From: Harmonia axyridis
Lineage: Eukaryota; Arthropoda; Insecta; Coleoptera; Coccinellidae
DNA: 64,000 bases
Reading direction: 5' to 3'
Assembly: GCF_914767665.1 (NCBI RefSeq)
Contig: NC_059501.1
Location: 76,792,798-76,856,797 of the forward strand
This document shows positions 1 to 32,035 of this stretch, piece after piece (within the stretch, counting starts at the first letter, position 1; each line of letters starts with the position of its first letter). The translations under genes were made by a program, and so were the position numbers. Under the pieces are notes generated by a model that was given only the letters and a program-made list of their open reading frames with translations, made no database searches and was not told where the DNA came from.

Positions 1-507
1 GTTATTTAGTCTTGTGTTATGGTACACCTCAAATCATATCCAAGAGTAAAGGTACGTACCTACGTCATAAAATATAGCGTGGTTCCAACCGAGAATAGGA
101 TGTTATTTTCCATTATTCATAACTGAATAAATAACAAAAAATGTATTCAATATCATCCTATCAATATTATTTAGGTATTCAATTTTTGGAGAATTATATT
201 TTACAAAATTGAATGCTTGATTTGAAGGTTTTGAAATATGTACGTTGTTTCAATAAAGTACCTACATGAGTTCGACTAATAAGTACAGGGCGTATTTTTT
301 CGTTTCCTATAGGGCTAGCGCAACCATCAGGTGAGCTTATGCATTAGCGCGAAATGGATGCTCGCGAGAGTATTCCGTTCCCTAATTTGTTAACGCAATT
401 TGAGCAACTATTAACCTACTACGAACAGAAAACGATCAAAATCAACTGTAGTCTAAATATGACATTTTTTTTGAAAAATACGAATCAATTTTGAGATTTT
501 AAATTAA
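1..507. other. Non-coding AT-rich flank
   Basis: No supported coding exon, RNA gene or clear repeat boundary is visible here. It precedes the left end of the mariner-type remnant. Confidence 0.5.
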
Positions 508-1309
508 AGGGTGTTTTTTTTAGAGCTATAGAACTTTAAATCGCAATAAAACAACCATGGATTATTCGATTGATATGAATTTTATTTATCCGCAAGATAA
601 TCTTGTGGCATTTCATTTTGAATATGGTTTCTGGCATATGACCACCACGGCTGGCTTAGATGTAGTCCAATCTGGACGTCCAATTTTCGATGACTTTTTC
701 CAACATTTGTGGCCGTATATCGACAATAACACGGCGAATGTTGTCTTCCAAATGGTCAAGGGTTTGTGGATTATCCGCATAGACCAATGACTTCACATAG
801 CCCCACAGAAAGTAGTCTAGCGGTGTTAAATCACAAGATCTTGGAGGCCAATTCACAGGTCCAAAACGTGAAATTAGGCGGTCACCAAACGTGTCTTTCA
901 ATAAATCGATTGTGGCAAGAGCTGTGTGACATGTTGCGCCGTCTTGTTGGAACCACAGCTCCTGGACATCATGGTTGTTCAATTCAGGAATAAAAAAGTT
1001 AGTAACCAAGGCTCTATACCAATCACCATTGACTGTAACGTTCTGGCCATCATCGTTTTTGAAGAAGTACGGACCAATGATTCCACCAGCCCATGAAGCG
1101 CACCAAACAGTCAGTTTTTCTGGATGTAACGGTGTTTCGCTTCACTCCAAATGCGGCAGTTTTGTTTGTGGACATAGCCATTTAACCAGAAGTACGCTTC
1201 ATCGCTAAACAAAATAAAATGGACGTAGTGCGCTATATATATTCCGCACAGAACCATTATGTTCGAAATAAAATTGCACTATTTGCAAGCGTTGTTCAGG
1301 CGTAGTCAT
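508..1309 (-). mobile_element. Decayed mariner-type (IS630/Tc1/mariner) transposase
   Basis: On the minus strand the N-terminus begins at 1309 (MTTPEQRLQIVQFYFE). The reading then jumps directly to the first catalytic segment (FILFSDEAYFWLNG, about 1225-1190), so the DNA-binding and linker region is deleted. A frameshift lies near 1120-1150. The C-terminal half, 1009-656, is open and has WFQQDGATCHTA (second Asp) and PPRSCDLTPLDYFLWGYV (third Asp). A likely terminal repeat, GGGTGTTTTTTTTAGAGC, starts near 508 past the stop end. No matching right terminus was found. This is an inactive fragment of the insect family with the DLTPLDYFLWG signature. The plus-strand open frames over it are shadows. 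Confidence 0.85.
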
Positions 1310-2041
1310 GATGAATTGCCATTGCCATTGCAACTGGATGTCCGCAGTGCTTTTGCCATAATTTCAACACTAGTTTATAGAGTTTCAGTATTTATAACGA
1401 TGCTTCAAAGGTCATTTCTGGCAAGGAAACATACATACATGGAAAAATTTTTCTCAAAATAGTGCCAGGGATAACTCTTCGAAATCTTCTGACGATTTTA
1501 ATTGATGGCCATCTAAACATTCAAACAATTATTCTATTAATTATACTCGATAAGTATATTTAATTAGTTACTGAATAGAGTATTGCTTTCAATCACTCAA
1601 ATCAATATACAGAATAATGTTGTTGTACTGAAAACACAATAATTCCGTACTATTTTATTATTTACTTTTTCTCACAAGTTCTGCAAGACTCCAAGTACTA
1701 GAATTTGTCGGTAAAACTCAGCATCAAAGCCGAATCTTTTTCAATCTTTTAGTGACATGACTTGTTATAATGTCAACACAATAAATCCCAAAAACTGGAA
1801 AAATTAGATGATTTCCGACGGTTCTGGTTGAGCGATCAACACGAACATGGGCACGAAACTTGAAATTGACATTCTATATTCAATTTTTCACTCGATCAGA
1901 TCTGCAATTTCAAAATTAACAGGAACACTAAATTTCGAACCAAATTTTGAGGACGCAGTCATCATCTTTGAGTCGAACTTAATCGATTGACACCACTCTC
2001 AGTTCAAAATTCGGAGAATACAAACATTATGGGGAAATGAC
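1310..2041. other. Non-coding spacer
   Basis: AT-rich sequence without recognisable genes. Part of it (about 1850-1990) weakly resembles 2745-2830, suggesting an old dispersed repeat. Confidence 0.4.
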
Positions 2042-2049
2042 ACAGCGAT

Positions 2050-2455
2050 CAGGGCCGGCGTTAGGTTTGAAACAGTGAAGATACCGTTTGCAGGCGCCTC
2101 AATTTTAAGGGTGACAATTCGGCACAGTTTGCTGGCCGCCTTTCCATATTTCATCCTTGATTCTTAAAAACAACATATGGTTGTACCACTCTGCTGCGTT
2201 TGTCAACATTTCCTGCAATAAAAATTTCCAAACTGTCTTTACTAAGCCGCCTATACAAAAAATAAAACATGGCAGCCCAACCAATATAAACAAAATTCCA
2301 TATTACCCTCAATGAAAGAGGGATAAAATCATTATTTATTTCACAAAGACGAAAAACAACTCTATGAGGCAGATCATGTGGTTATTGAGTTTTTTTCAGC
2401 AGGGGTTCAGAAAAATTCTTTACCTGTGCCAAAAAAATTACTAACGCCGGCCCTG
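2050..2455. mobile_element. hAT-type MITE, 406 bp, with intact 8-bp TSD
   Basis: Perfect terminal inverted repeats CAGGGCCGGCGTTAG (2050-2064) and CTAACGCCGGCCCTG (2441-2455) are flanked by identical 8-bp direct repeats, acagcgat, at 2042-2049 and 2456-2463. An 8-bp target duplication and CAGGG termini are hallmarks of hAT elements. There is no transposase, so the element is non-autonomous. A 62-codon minus frame inside it has no recognisable homology. Confidence 0.93.
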
Positions 2456-2460
2456 ACAGC

Positions 2461-2690
2461 GATCATTTCGAAGAATTATCACTCAAAAATAGGTGTGCAA
2501 AGTTTAACAAATTAACTGTCAATCGTTCATATACGACTTTTTTTATATTATCAAATTCATCATTCTCGCTGGCAATGTGCCTGCCAATTTGAAGCTGATT
2601 GAAATAATTTTTCTTATATGTATAATTATGATATTTCAATAATTACTTCCGTATGAGGTAATACTGCGTACGACAATTTTCGGTGCATAA
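2461..2690 (+). repeat. Dispersed repeat family R1, copy 1
   Basis: It shares a run of segments with 4490-4870 and 8232-8580: AAGTTTAACAAAT, TGTCAATC(G/T)TT, ATACGACTTTTTT, CAAATT, and CGTATG followed by GTATACTGCG-like text. The order is the same in all three copies. No terminal repeats or coding capacity were found. Confidence 0.6.
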
Positions 2691-3269
2691 AATCACCCGA
2701 TAGTCTATCGTTCATTTTCTTGTTTACCACAAGGAAAATGCGTCTTAATTCAAATTTTCATCTCGAATCCAGTCTGCAATTTTGAAATTACCAGGTTGAA
2801 AAAAATTTGAACGTCAATATCTACGGAACTTACCATTTGAGATCCGGATCTATCTCGATAATTTTAAGTATCTGGCTGTTTACATTCGAGAGTTATCGTC
2901 TTTACGGCCGGTCGGTCATTAATACTTGAATTTAAAAATGTATTTGTGATACGTGAGTGGGACCTTATCATTCGAGACCTAGCCGGCTCAAAATTCAAAA
3001 GTTGCAGACATTGCGACAAAATAATACAGGAAGTTGTTCAGGGAATCTCAAAATTAAAACAAGAAGGATAGATTGCTTATTAACAACAAGAATAAGACTT
3101 TAGTGAATTAGTCCAGTAAAAATACATTTTTCCTTGACAAAATCGACTTTATATCCATCGTTTCTATCCATTTTTCAAACAACATTAAATGTAGCAAGAC
3201 CAGCAATACCTCGATCCAGACTTGACTCTAAGTTTCGAAATTTTGACACGCGTATTTTGTGCTTGGTAC
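2691..3269. other. Non-coding spacer
   Basis: Nothing coding is visible. It contains fragments similar to the 1850-1990 stretch. Confidence 0.4.
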
Positions 3270-3388
3270 TTACCAGAAAAAAAGTAGTATGTCACTAATC
3301 TAACCTAACTTAACCTAACCAGAAAAAAGTGGTATGGCAATAATCTAACCTAACCTAACCCAACTAGAAAAAGTGGTATGGCACTGGC
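3270..3388. repeat. Minisatellite of about 44-bp units with CCTAA (TTAGG-like) runs
   Basis: Three imperfect tandem units read agaaaaagtggtatggcac followed by taatctaacctaacctaacc. The CCTAA period-5 stretch equals the complement of the common arthropod telomere repeat TTAGG, but only for 3-4 repeats per unit. Confidence 0.7.
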
Positions 3389-4489
3389 GATGCCATCTGT
3401 GTGCCGGGGCCCGGAACTTATTGAGTGACGTGTTACAAAATAGTTACAATCAAAACATCTGAAGAAAAAGGTGTTACTCTTGCATAATCGTCAAAAAAAC
3501 AGTCGGATATTGTTAGAATGTTAACACTGCCATCATTTATGATTGTTAACAGTACTTGCATGAACAATATCCTACTCTGCGCACCTGTACCTCTTGATGT
3601 AACTTATGCGTGTGAAAATTGATCACATTTCCTATATCCGCCAAAATAAAGCCATAAACAACAAATCTCTCTATCATTTGGGTAATTATTATACCAACCT
3701 CACATTTATATAAGCGAATATTGTGAATGGTATAAATGTATGGTATGTTTGAGTGAAATTCACAAATGGTAGTTTACTTCCTCCATAAGATTAGCTAGTT
3801 TTAATTCCAATGCATCCAAGAAGTGTTCGACATTTATTTACTTTTTTTTTAATTTTTTTTATCGTATGGCAACTTAGACACAGTTAACTGAAAAATTAAT
3901 TAATATTTTTTTTAATATCGGACTGTTATACAGGGAGATATACGAGAAAACAGACAAATGAGAACTGTGAGTAAAGAACATGGAGCTCACCCCAATAATG
4001 GGTGACCTAGTTTCCTATATAGGTACAGGTTGTTTTCTGAAATTTGTAACATTTTTCCTTTCTACATAATTTTTTTAATTACAGATTGATTTGAATGAAA
4101 ATTTTTTTTTGACTAACATCTATTGCCTCGAAAAAAATTGGCAAATATCTGGTCCGGACTGAATAAGGTCTTTTTGAAGTTCAACCTGGAGAAAACACTG
4201 AATTTTGCACACATTTTCATCTCAAAATTATCAATTCGTTAATATGCCCCACCTATATTTTATTTTTCATGGATTTTTTTTTTGCTTCGCAGGTAGCTAT
4301 ATACGTTTTGCAAATCCGACTGATAAATTGATTACAGAAATTAAATTTGGAATGTTCAATTACCATCGTTTACTTCAATTACTGTAGTCACTACTATAAA
4401 TTGAAGAATGTACTTACGTCTCCTTATAATTGAAAATCATCAATTTTAGAAATTTGAAAATTACGGGCATTATGACAAAATGATTGCGA
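3389..4489. other. Non-coding AT-rich spacer
   Basis: No gene is recognised. The 60-codon frame near 4205 is AT-driven and has no splice context or homology. Confidence 0.4.
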
Positions 4490-4870
4490 TTGGTTCGATT
4501 AACGAGCGCACAAAAAAGTCCGGCAAAGTTTAACAAATGAAGTGTCAATCTTTTATATACGACTTTTTTATTTCATCAAATTAAAACTAGATTCCTAATG
4601 GTAATTTAGTAGTAGTTTTCCTAATATAATTATGACATTTCTCTATTTACAATCGTATGAGTTTATACTGCGCACTAAATGTTGAATACTTAATAATGAT
4701 AATGATAAATTTGAACAGAATTTGAATTATAAATTTGTTTATTCTCACTAAAAATATCAAGCTGTGAAAATTTTTAAATTTGCTCAAAATTACGCACATC
4801 AACAGGAAAATTTACACACCAACTCAAAAATTAAAAAAGTTCATTTCAAAATGTGTATTTACAATTTCTA
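4490..4870 (+). repeat. Dispersed repeat family R1, copy 2 (longer)
   Basis: It matches 8232-8580 over its length: TATACGACTTTTTTAT, AAATTAAAACTAGATTC, then CACTAAAAATAT and TTTGCTCAAAATTAC further on. Copy 1 at 2461 shares only the first half. Confidence 0.65.
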
Positions 4871-5834
4871 TTTATATTTGTATTATATACGTTCAGAATT
4901 AATCTTCAACAGTAAACGTTATCAATCTTTTCATAAAAATTATCCTACCTTCCCCTACTAGATAAATAATAATACAATTAATAAATATTCAAGACATAAA
5001 ATCAATTGAACAATGAAACAAATATATTACGGAGAAATTACCCTATTGGCCTATTTGATATAATTAAATTCAGAAAGAATAAAGAGGTTCAAATATGTAG
5101 GTATACTGAATGAAATAATATTTTTTTCAATTTCAGAACTTTGAAATGAATATTGATAAATGGATCTAAGATCAAACTAAACAATTAATAACATAACAAT
5201 TATATGCAGTTGAACTTGAACATTTGACTCTTGGAAGAGTAGCTATGTTTCATTATTTGAGACAATGTTAAATTTTGTGTGAAATTTGCAGTGATTTTGA
5301 TTTTATTTCTTTTTTTATTTAAGACAAAAATTATTGAAAAAAAATGTATTTTATATTTTATAATTGATTTTAGGATTTTTTCAATGGGTAAAAAAATAAG
5401 TGGAATTTGCTAACTTTTGGTTAACTATTCCCAATCTACGAATTCAAAAGGATAAATATCATCGAATAAAATTTGAAATCATTTTCTCGAAAAATTGCCA
5501 ACATTGTGAAATTGAAAACATGTATCGATAAATTCAATATTTCAACCACAAAGTCCAAGCTCAGAATTTTTGAATTTAAACAATAGAAACCCGGCAGCAA
5601 ACCCAGCATCATAATTTTTTTTAATTAAATTTTCTCAGTAATTATGAGATATAAAATGTAGAAAAAAAAATTTAACCACAGAATGATATTGTTATAATTG
5701 TTTTCCTAATATTTGAGAAACATAAAAGGGGTTGTGAAATTCTTCACTAAAATTTAGAAACGTAAGTCATAAAATTTAAATTTTCTCCTAAAGATAACAA
5801 AAAATATAAAACAAAAATCACAAAATCTACTCAC
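4871..5834. other. Non-coding AT-rich stretch, probably intron of the NRF-6-like gene
   Basis: It lies 3' (minus strand) of the NRF-6-like first exon. No second exon of that gene was recognised down to position 1, so this DNA would be part of a first intron of at least 5.8 kb, or the remaining exons are absent. Confidence 0.4.
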
Positions 5835-6018
5835 TTTCATAAGCCCACAAAGACAAATTCCTCAAGTTCTCCCTGTACAACTCACTGTGAAATCTACAAG
5901 TGGGATTTTCACTGTACGGCACCCCTATAGGCAGGGTCGGCATAAACTCATAGCCCACTTTTTGGGCCGCGCAAAACGCACAAAAAGTCAAAAACAGAAC
6001 AACACCCCCAAAAGCCAT
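5835..6018 (-). CDS. First coding exon of an NRF-6-like (nose resistant to fluoxetine) acyltransferase
   Basis: ATG at 6018 opens a 61-codon exon ending at a good donor (TATGAAA|GTGAGT, exon end 5835). Residues 1-18 are a hydrophobic secretory signal (MAFGGVVLFLTFCAFCAAQ). The rest carries the start of the cysteine-containing NRF domain: NPTCRFHSELY, then LRNLSLWAYE. The split codon A| fits the usual following methionine of WAYEM. NRF-6 family proteins are multi-pass acyltransferase-3 membrane proteins with an extracellular N-terminal domain, implicated in lipid transport or uptake. Only this exon is seen; later exons must lie further left or outside the window. The family call rests on a short segment, so it is moderate. 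Confidence 0.6.
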
Positions 6019-6800
6019 CTCGCTCAGTCAAGAAAATCACGAAATATGCACACGCTTCTACCGCTTCTGCAGCCTCTCAAAGAGCTCGACTCATCTGACA
6101 GATCGGTGAATGTTTTCAGTCGGGAAAAGCTTTATAGTTTCACTAGAAGAACCTTGCAACCTTGTCCTTCATCAGGAACGGTTTTTCTCAGTAGATTGCC
6201 TGTCTATTTATTGATTACGACAATTATTGAAATCGTTCATAACAAATTGGATCTGTCTTGATCGAGTGATTTTCAAATTCAGTTCCTCGCATCGGAGTTT
6301 AGTCTAGCGAGAAAGAGGTAGGGAAGTTTCGGTTGTAGGAAGAGAATTTTTTGGTAAAAGACCCTGCTGTTTAGTTTCTTCGAATTGACGACAAGGTTGA
6401 CCGAAATTGAGTTAAGGTTCCAACAAAAATATTACCGGTGAACATTTCATCACGTTGTAGCTTTTTATCAGAATGATATCCCAAGGATGGTACAATTATA
6501 TTTAGAACGAGAATTGATATGGAAATTACAAAATATTTGGTAGGTATACCGAAGAGGTGAAGATAGAGATTTGCATTGCGTAACCAAAAGAATGGTACAT
6601 CGTTCTTGCGTAATGCTGAAGACTCTTCAAGATCTTTTTTGAAATCAAGATGACATTTGTGTTGGATCGGAAGACGTAATTTAAGAAAAGCTGCCCTGGG
6701 CTAGTAATAATTGGTCGCCTGGTATTTATTTCCGAACGTGCAAACAATTCATTATTCGAAGAATATTTTTTTATGCGCTAGTTTCCTGATCAGATCCTTC

Positions 6801-8227
6801 TACAGGATGTCCCGAGAAGAATGCGACAAATGAATACCTCGAATAAAGGTCATCATGGACTCATGGAGGACTCATATCAAGAGGTTTCAAACGTCTGAGT
6901 GTCTCCGTTTAGGATATACAGGGTGATCTCACGAGTGGAATTTCACAGTTCAATAACTCTTTAACTAATCGACCGAATAATTTCAAATTTTGAAGTTTGG
7001 TCACCCTCTACTATCGCCTTCCTTCAATATTTCTGAAATCGAATAAATCAGATCCGGACTAGAAAAATTTCAGACTTTTTCTATTTTCGTTAATATTGGA
7101 TCACACTGTACGTGAACCTTAAGATTTTTTTTCGTTTTCGTAACCACAAAGAATTAATTCATAATAAAAATTATAAATATCTGCTTGACACCGTTATACA
7201 GGGTGATCAATAAGCTAAACTAACGAATGAAATTTCAAGTTTTGAAGTTTTGTCACCTTTACTATAGCCTTCCTTCAATCTTTCTGAAATCGAATAAATC
7301 GGATCCAGGCTAGGAAAATGTTATACTTTTTCTATTTTCGTGAATATTGGATCAGCCTGTGCGTTAATATCATGATTTTATTTCAATTTAGTAACCACAA
7401 AGATCTAATTCATTATAAATATTCTCAATCTCTGCTTGGCATCGTCATACAGGGTGATCAATTAACATTCCCTTATGAAAAAAACATCTATAGTTCAAGA
7501 AAACAGCAAATAAATTAAAAATATTTTAACTTGAAAACAATGAATCAAAAACAAAACAAATAAAATATTTTCAGTTCAGCAGGAATTGTTCAAAATAGTA
7601 TCCCTCCATTTCAATACATTTTTGAGCACGTTGGTATGGTACCTATAGATATAGTTGTTCCACAGATTTCGCTATCGTATTAGTTTGAGATTTAATATCT
7701 CATCAGTAATTATTTGTAGCAGTTGCTCCCTACTGTTGGTCTGTACCACATAGACCTCTCCATAATAAATAATCCAAGGTTGTCAGATAAAGGGATAGAG
7801 GAGGGCAAGCCACATTTCCACCTCTGCCAATCCATCTGTTTATTGATCACCCTGTATGACTGTGCCAAACAGAGATTTAGAATTTTCATTATGAATTGAT
7901 TCTTTGTGGTTACGAAAACGAAAATATTTTATTTGTTCACGTACAGGGTGATCCAATATTCATGAAAATAGAAAAAGCCTAAAATGTTCCTAGTCCGATT
8001 CTGATTTATTCGATTTCAGAAATATTGAAGGAAGGCGATAGTAAAATTATAAAATAATTCGGTGGATTAGTTGAAGAGTTATTGAACTATGAAATTCCAC
8101 TCATAAGATGAAAATCAACCTGTATATCCTAAACGAAGGCACTCAGGCGATTGAAACCTCTCGAGTCCTCCATGATGACTTTAATTCATGGTATCCGTTT
8201 GTCGCATTCTTCCCGCGACATCCTGTA
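6801..8227. mobile_element. Long-TIR fold-back element, 1.43 kb
   Basis: The outer ends TACAGGATGTCCCGAGAAGA (6801) and its inverted counterpart TCTTCCCGCGACATCCTGTA (ending 8227) begin inverted arms of about 400 bp (6801-7215 against 7845-8227). The motif TACAGGGTGATC recurs at 6918, 7198, 7450 and, inverted, at 7855 and 7943. The block 6918-7215 is repeated directly at 7195-7460. A decayed transposase segment lies between the arms (see 7560-7850). This is probably a non-autonomous composite of an insect DNA transposon. Confidence 0.8.
7560..7850 (-). pseudogene. Transposase C-terminal remnant inside the fold-back element
   Basis: Minus-strand translation gives IGRGGNVACPPLSLYLTTLD followed by YLLWRGL and, 3', RAQKCIEMEGYYFEQFL. 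This is the degenerate pattern of the third-aspartate block (PPRSPDLTPLDFFLWG type) and C-terminus of IS630/Tc1/mariner-type insect transposases. Stop codons and altered residues (for example the lost Arg/Pro in PPLSLYL) show it is dead. Confidence 0.65.
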
Positions 8228-8231
8228 TATC

Positions 8232-8580
8232 ACTTCAACAAAATTTGAATGTCAATCTTTCATGTACGACTTTTTTATATAAGCAAATTAAAACTAGATT
8301 CGTACAGGTAATTTGCCTGTTAATTTCATGTTGATTGAAATAGATTTTCTTATATAATGATGAAATTTGAATAGTTTTTTTCGTATGGGGTTATACTGTT
8401 ACTGTACACAAAATTTGAAAAATAAAAATAAATTTGAAAATAAATAATAAGGTTTAGAAATTTTTTTATTTCCACTAAAAATATAAAGTTTTTCAATTTG
8501 CTCAAAATTACCCACTTGGACGGGTGAATTATTTGCATACCAACCCAAAGGCTAAAAGTGTTAATTTTAGAATGTTCAGT
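8232..8580 (+). repeat. Dispersed repeat family R1, copy 3
   Basis: Same order of shared segments as 4490-4870, including TGTACGACTTTTTTATA, CAAATTAAAACTAGATTCG, CACTAAAAATATAAAG and TTTGCTCAAAATTACCCAC. It directly abuts the right end of the fold-back element. Confidence 0.65.
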
Positions 8581-8595
8581 TACCTAATAGATATA

Positions 8596-8797
8596 ATAAT
8601 AGGGCATTCTCATTAGAAAAAAAAGAGTGGTATCGAGTTTCATCACTTTCGGACCAGCCTATTGAATCAAAAGTAATGTATGCTTATGGGCTGAGTACTG
8701 TCGATTCCGTCAAAATTTGAATCATTCTCCTAGCCAAAATTTACAAGAGTTATCGACCGATCGAGCACTATACTGACTCACCCTGTACAGAATAAAC
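8596..8797 (-). repeat. Partial copy of the 12.75-kb MITE (family R2)
   Basis: It is an inverted match to the left arm at 12755-12920: ACTTTCGGACCAGCCT, then CTGTCGATTC and GAGTTATCGACCGATCGAG, ending in TGACTCACCCTGTACA. Only one arm is present. Confidence 0.7.
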
Positions 8798-8875
8798 AAA
8801 TCAAACTTCATTCAAAATTTCGTGCCGATAGCGTTTTCAGAACAATATTAAATTCAAGTTGAAAACAACAAACAA

Positions 8876-9395
8876 AGGGCCTAGATCTTTTTTTCCTGTG
8901 GGGGTAATCGAAAAAAATTTTGTCAACGTCTACGTTTCCTCATATCTTATAGGTTTGATAACGAAGTTTGTACCAAATTACTCGAAATAATAGCATTTTT
9001 TATTACCGATTAGATTGTTCATACCTAAATTGGAGGTACTAAGGAAAATGAGAGGTTGCTCAAATAATTTTAAGAAAAAAAGTCCTATAAACATTGGCCC
9101 GCAAACGCTTTGTTTTCAAAATACAGGGTGTAGTCATTCTTTTTTGTGATGCTTAAACCAGTTTATCAAATCTTTATTAATTCTCGATAAAAATTGGGCG
9201 AATAAGTACCAAAAGTTATAATTTATTTATTCATCCCAGCTTAATAACTGAATTATTTATAAGATAAATTTTTCAGAGAGCCGTTCGAAATTTTTATCGA
9301 AATCGATAGCAGATACGATAAAACTACAAAACCAATAAATAGTACTGGACCAGAGTTCCTTTTTACATTTTCCAAACTACCAGTGGTAGCATATC
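8876..9395 (+). repeat. Dispersed repeat family R3, copy A
   Basis: It matches about 36030-36550 in inverted orientation. Shared blocks are AAGGGC(C/G)TAGATCTTTTTT, TAATCGAAAAAAA, ACTCGAAATAAT, CAGGGTG/ACCTGTAT-type text, GATAGCAGATACGATAAAAC and CTGGACCAGAGT. It has no coding capacity. Confidence 0.7.
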
Positions 9396-9832
9396 ACAAA
9401 ATGAATTAGAAGAATAATTAATAGTAACCTCTACTTGGAGTATAGTACTTTGAAATTTGTTTCATCTTAATTTAAATACATACAACGATAGTCTATTATA
9501 GTTAAACTACTTCAACTTAAAGCAATATTGATTGGTAATCCAAAATTATAATATAAATATCATATTCTTGAGAACAATATCCATCAGTGAATTAATTTAC
9601 AATTTCCCCAAACTAAACTGATTTATTTTTTATATTCCTCATAGTATCGGACTCATCACTTTCTATCAACTCATAATATAGAATACTTTTGCATTTAGTG
9701 AAGTAATGAAAGAAAATAAGAGGAAATATTCAGGAAAATTAATAAGATTATGTATCGAGATATACTTTTTTACTAAGCCTTAAAATTCCCAACATCAAAA
9801 ATTATTCACTACATAAATTTAAATAAAATAAA
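9396..9832. other. Non-coding, 3' flank of NDUFS5
   Basis: AT-rich sequence without a recognisable gene. It probably contains the NDUFS5 3' UTR and terminator on the minus strand, but no unambiguous poly(A) site could be chosen. Confidence 0.4.
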
Positions 9833-10144
9833 CTAGTAACTATCAGGAGTTGGAGACTTAGTAAGTAGTTGCTCTTTAGTTTTTTCCCCTGCTTTAATTT
9901 GACGGTCTCTTTCTTCAACCATTGCGTGGAACCTTGCAAACTGTTTTTTCTGTAATGTACATTCCTTCAAGTCATTCAATAACGGTTTGCATTCTCTTTC
10001 ACCTCTTATCAAACCATAAGCTTCCATACAATCGAGAGCTTTCTCTTCAAGTTCCTGGCATTTTCCAAACCACTGGTGACTTATGAGAACACCAGTTATA
10101 TCGGTTATAGGAGATTTGAAAAATGGGGATAAAGGACCAGCCAT
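9833..10144 (-). CDS. NDUFS5: NADH dehydrogenase (ubiquinone) iron-sulfur protein 5 (15-kDa subunit)
   Basis: A single coding exon of 103 aa, starting MAGPLSPFFKSPITDITG like other insect NDUFS5 proteins. It has the twin CX9C motif of mitochondrial intermembrane-space proteins: C-QELEEKALD-C (residues about 29-39) and C-KPLLNDLKE-C (about 53-63). NDUFS5 is an accessory subunit on the intermembrane-space side of respiratory complex I, and its paired cysteines form disulfides via the Mia40 relay. A splice acceptor lies just upstream of the ATG (TTTATTTCAG, about 10155), and a donor at about 10279 (CAATCAG|GTTGGT) suggests a 5' UTR intron. It is divergent from the myosin gene, about 470 bp between start codons. 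Confidence 0.93.
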   Translation of the reverse strand: MAGPLSPFFKSPITDITGVLISHQWFGKCQELEEKALDCMEAYGLIRGERECKPLLNDLKECTLQKKQFARFHAMVEERDRQIKAGEKTKEQLLTKSPTPDSY

Positions 10145-10615
10145 ATTAATTGCCCTGAAATAAATTTAAGGTTAGTTATGTCATAATGTGTTTAATCTTC
10201 TATAAATATGTGACATGTCCTTTCTACCATTTAAAAAAAAGTAAAATATATATATAAACTAATTTATGAATCACCAACCTGATTGAAAACAAAATCCAAT
10301 AGAAAAAAGTGTATTTACAGATTTGGAATAGTAGGACAATGACAGATCTTGGTACCTTAGATCTACTCAATTCATAACTACTTGAGTAGTTCAAGTTGTG
10401 TTCTAGGGAAATATATTATTAGTAGTTCGATGTTCCCGTCTTTTAGTGATTAAATATGAACTGTGATGAAAATTCTGACATGAAATGAATGTTGCTGTGA
10501 CAATGAGTGATTCATGTGTTGGGGATCTCCTAAGACATTATTTTTAAAGGATATTGTGGATGTTATGAATGAAATGTTGTTCGAAAAGTGTTGAGTGTGT
10601 ATTTAGAGTTTTAAA

Positions 10616-32035
<21,420 letters not shown>

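Noticed and set aside
557..993. Plus-strand open frames over the mariner remnant
   Set aside because: Shadows of the minus-strand transposase, which carries the recognisable DDE motifs.
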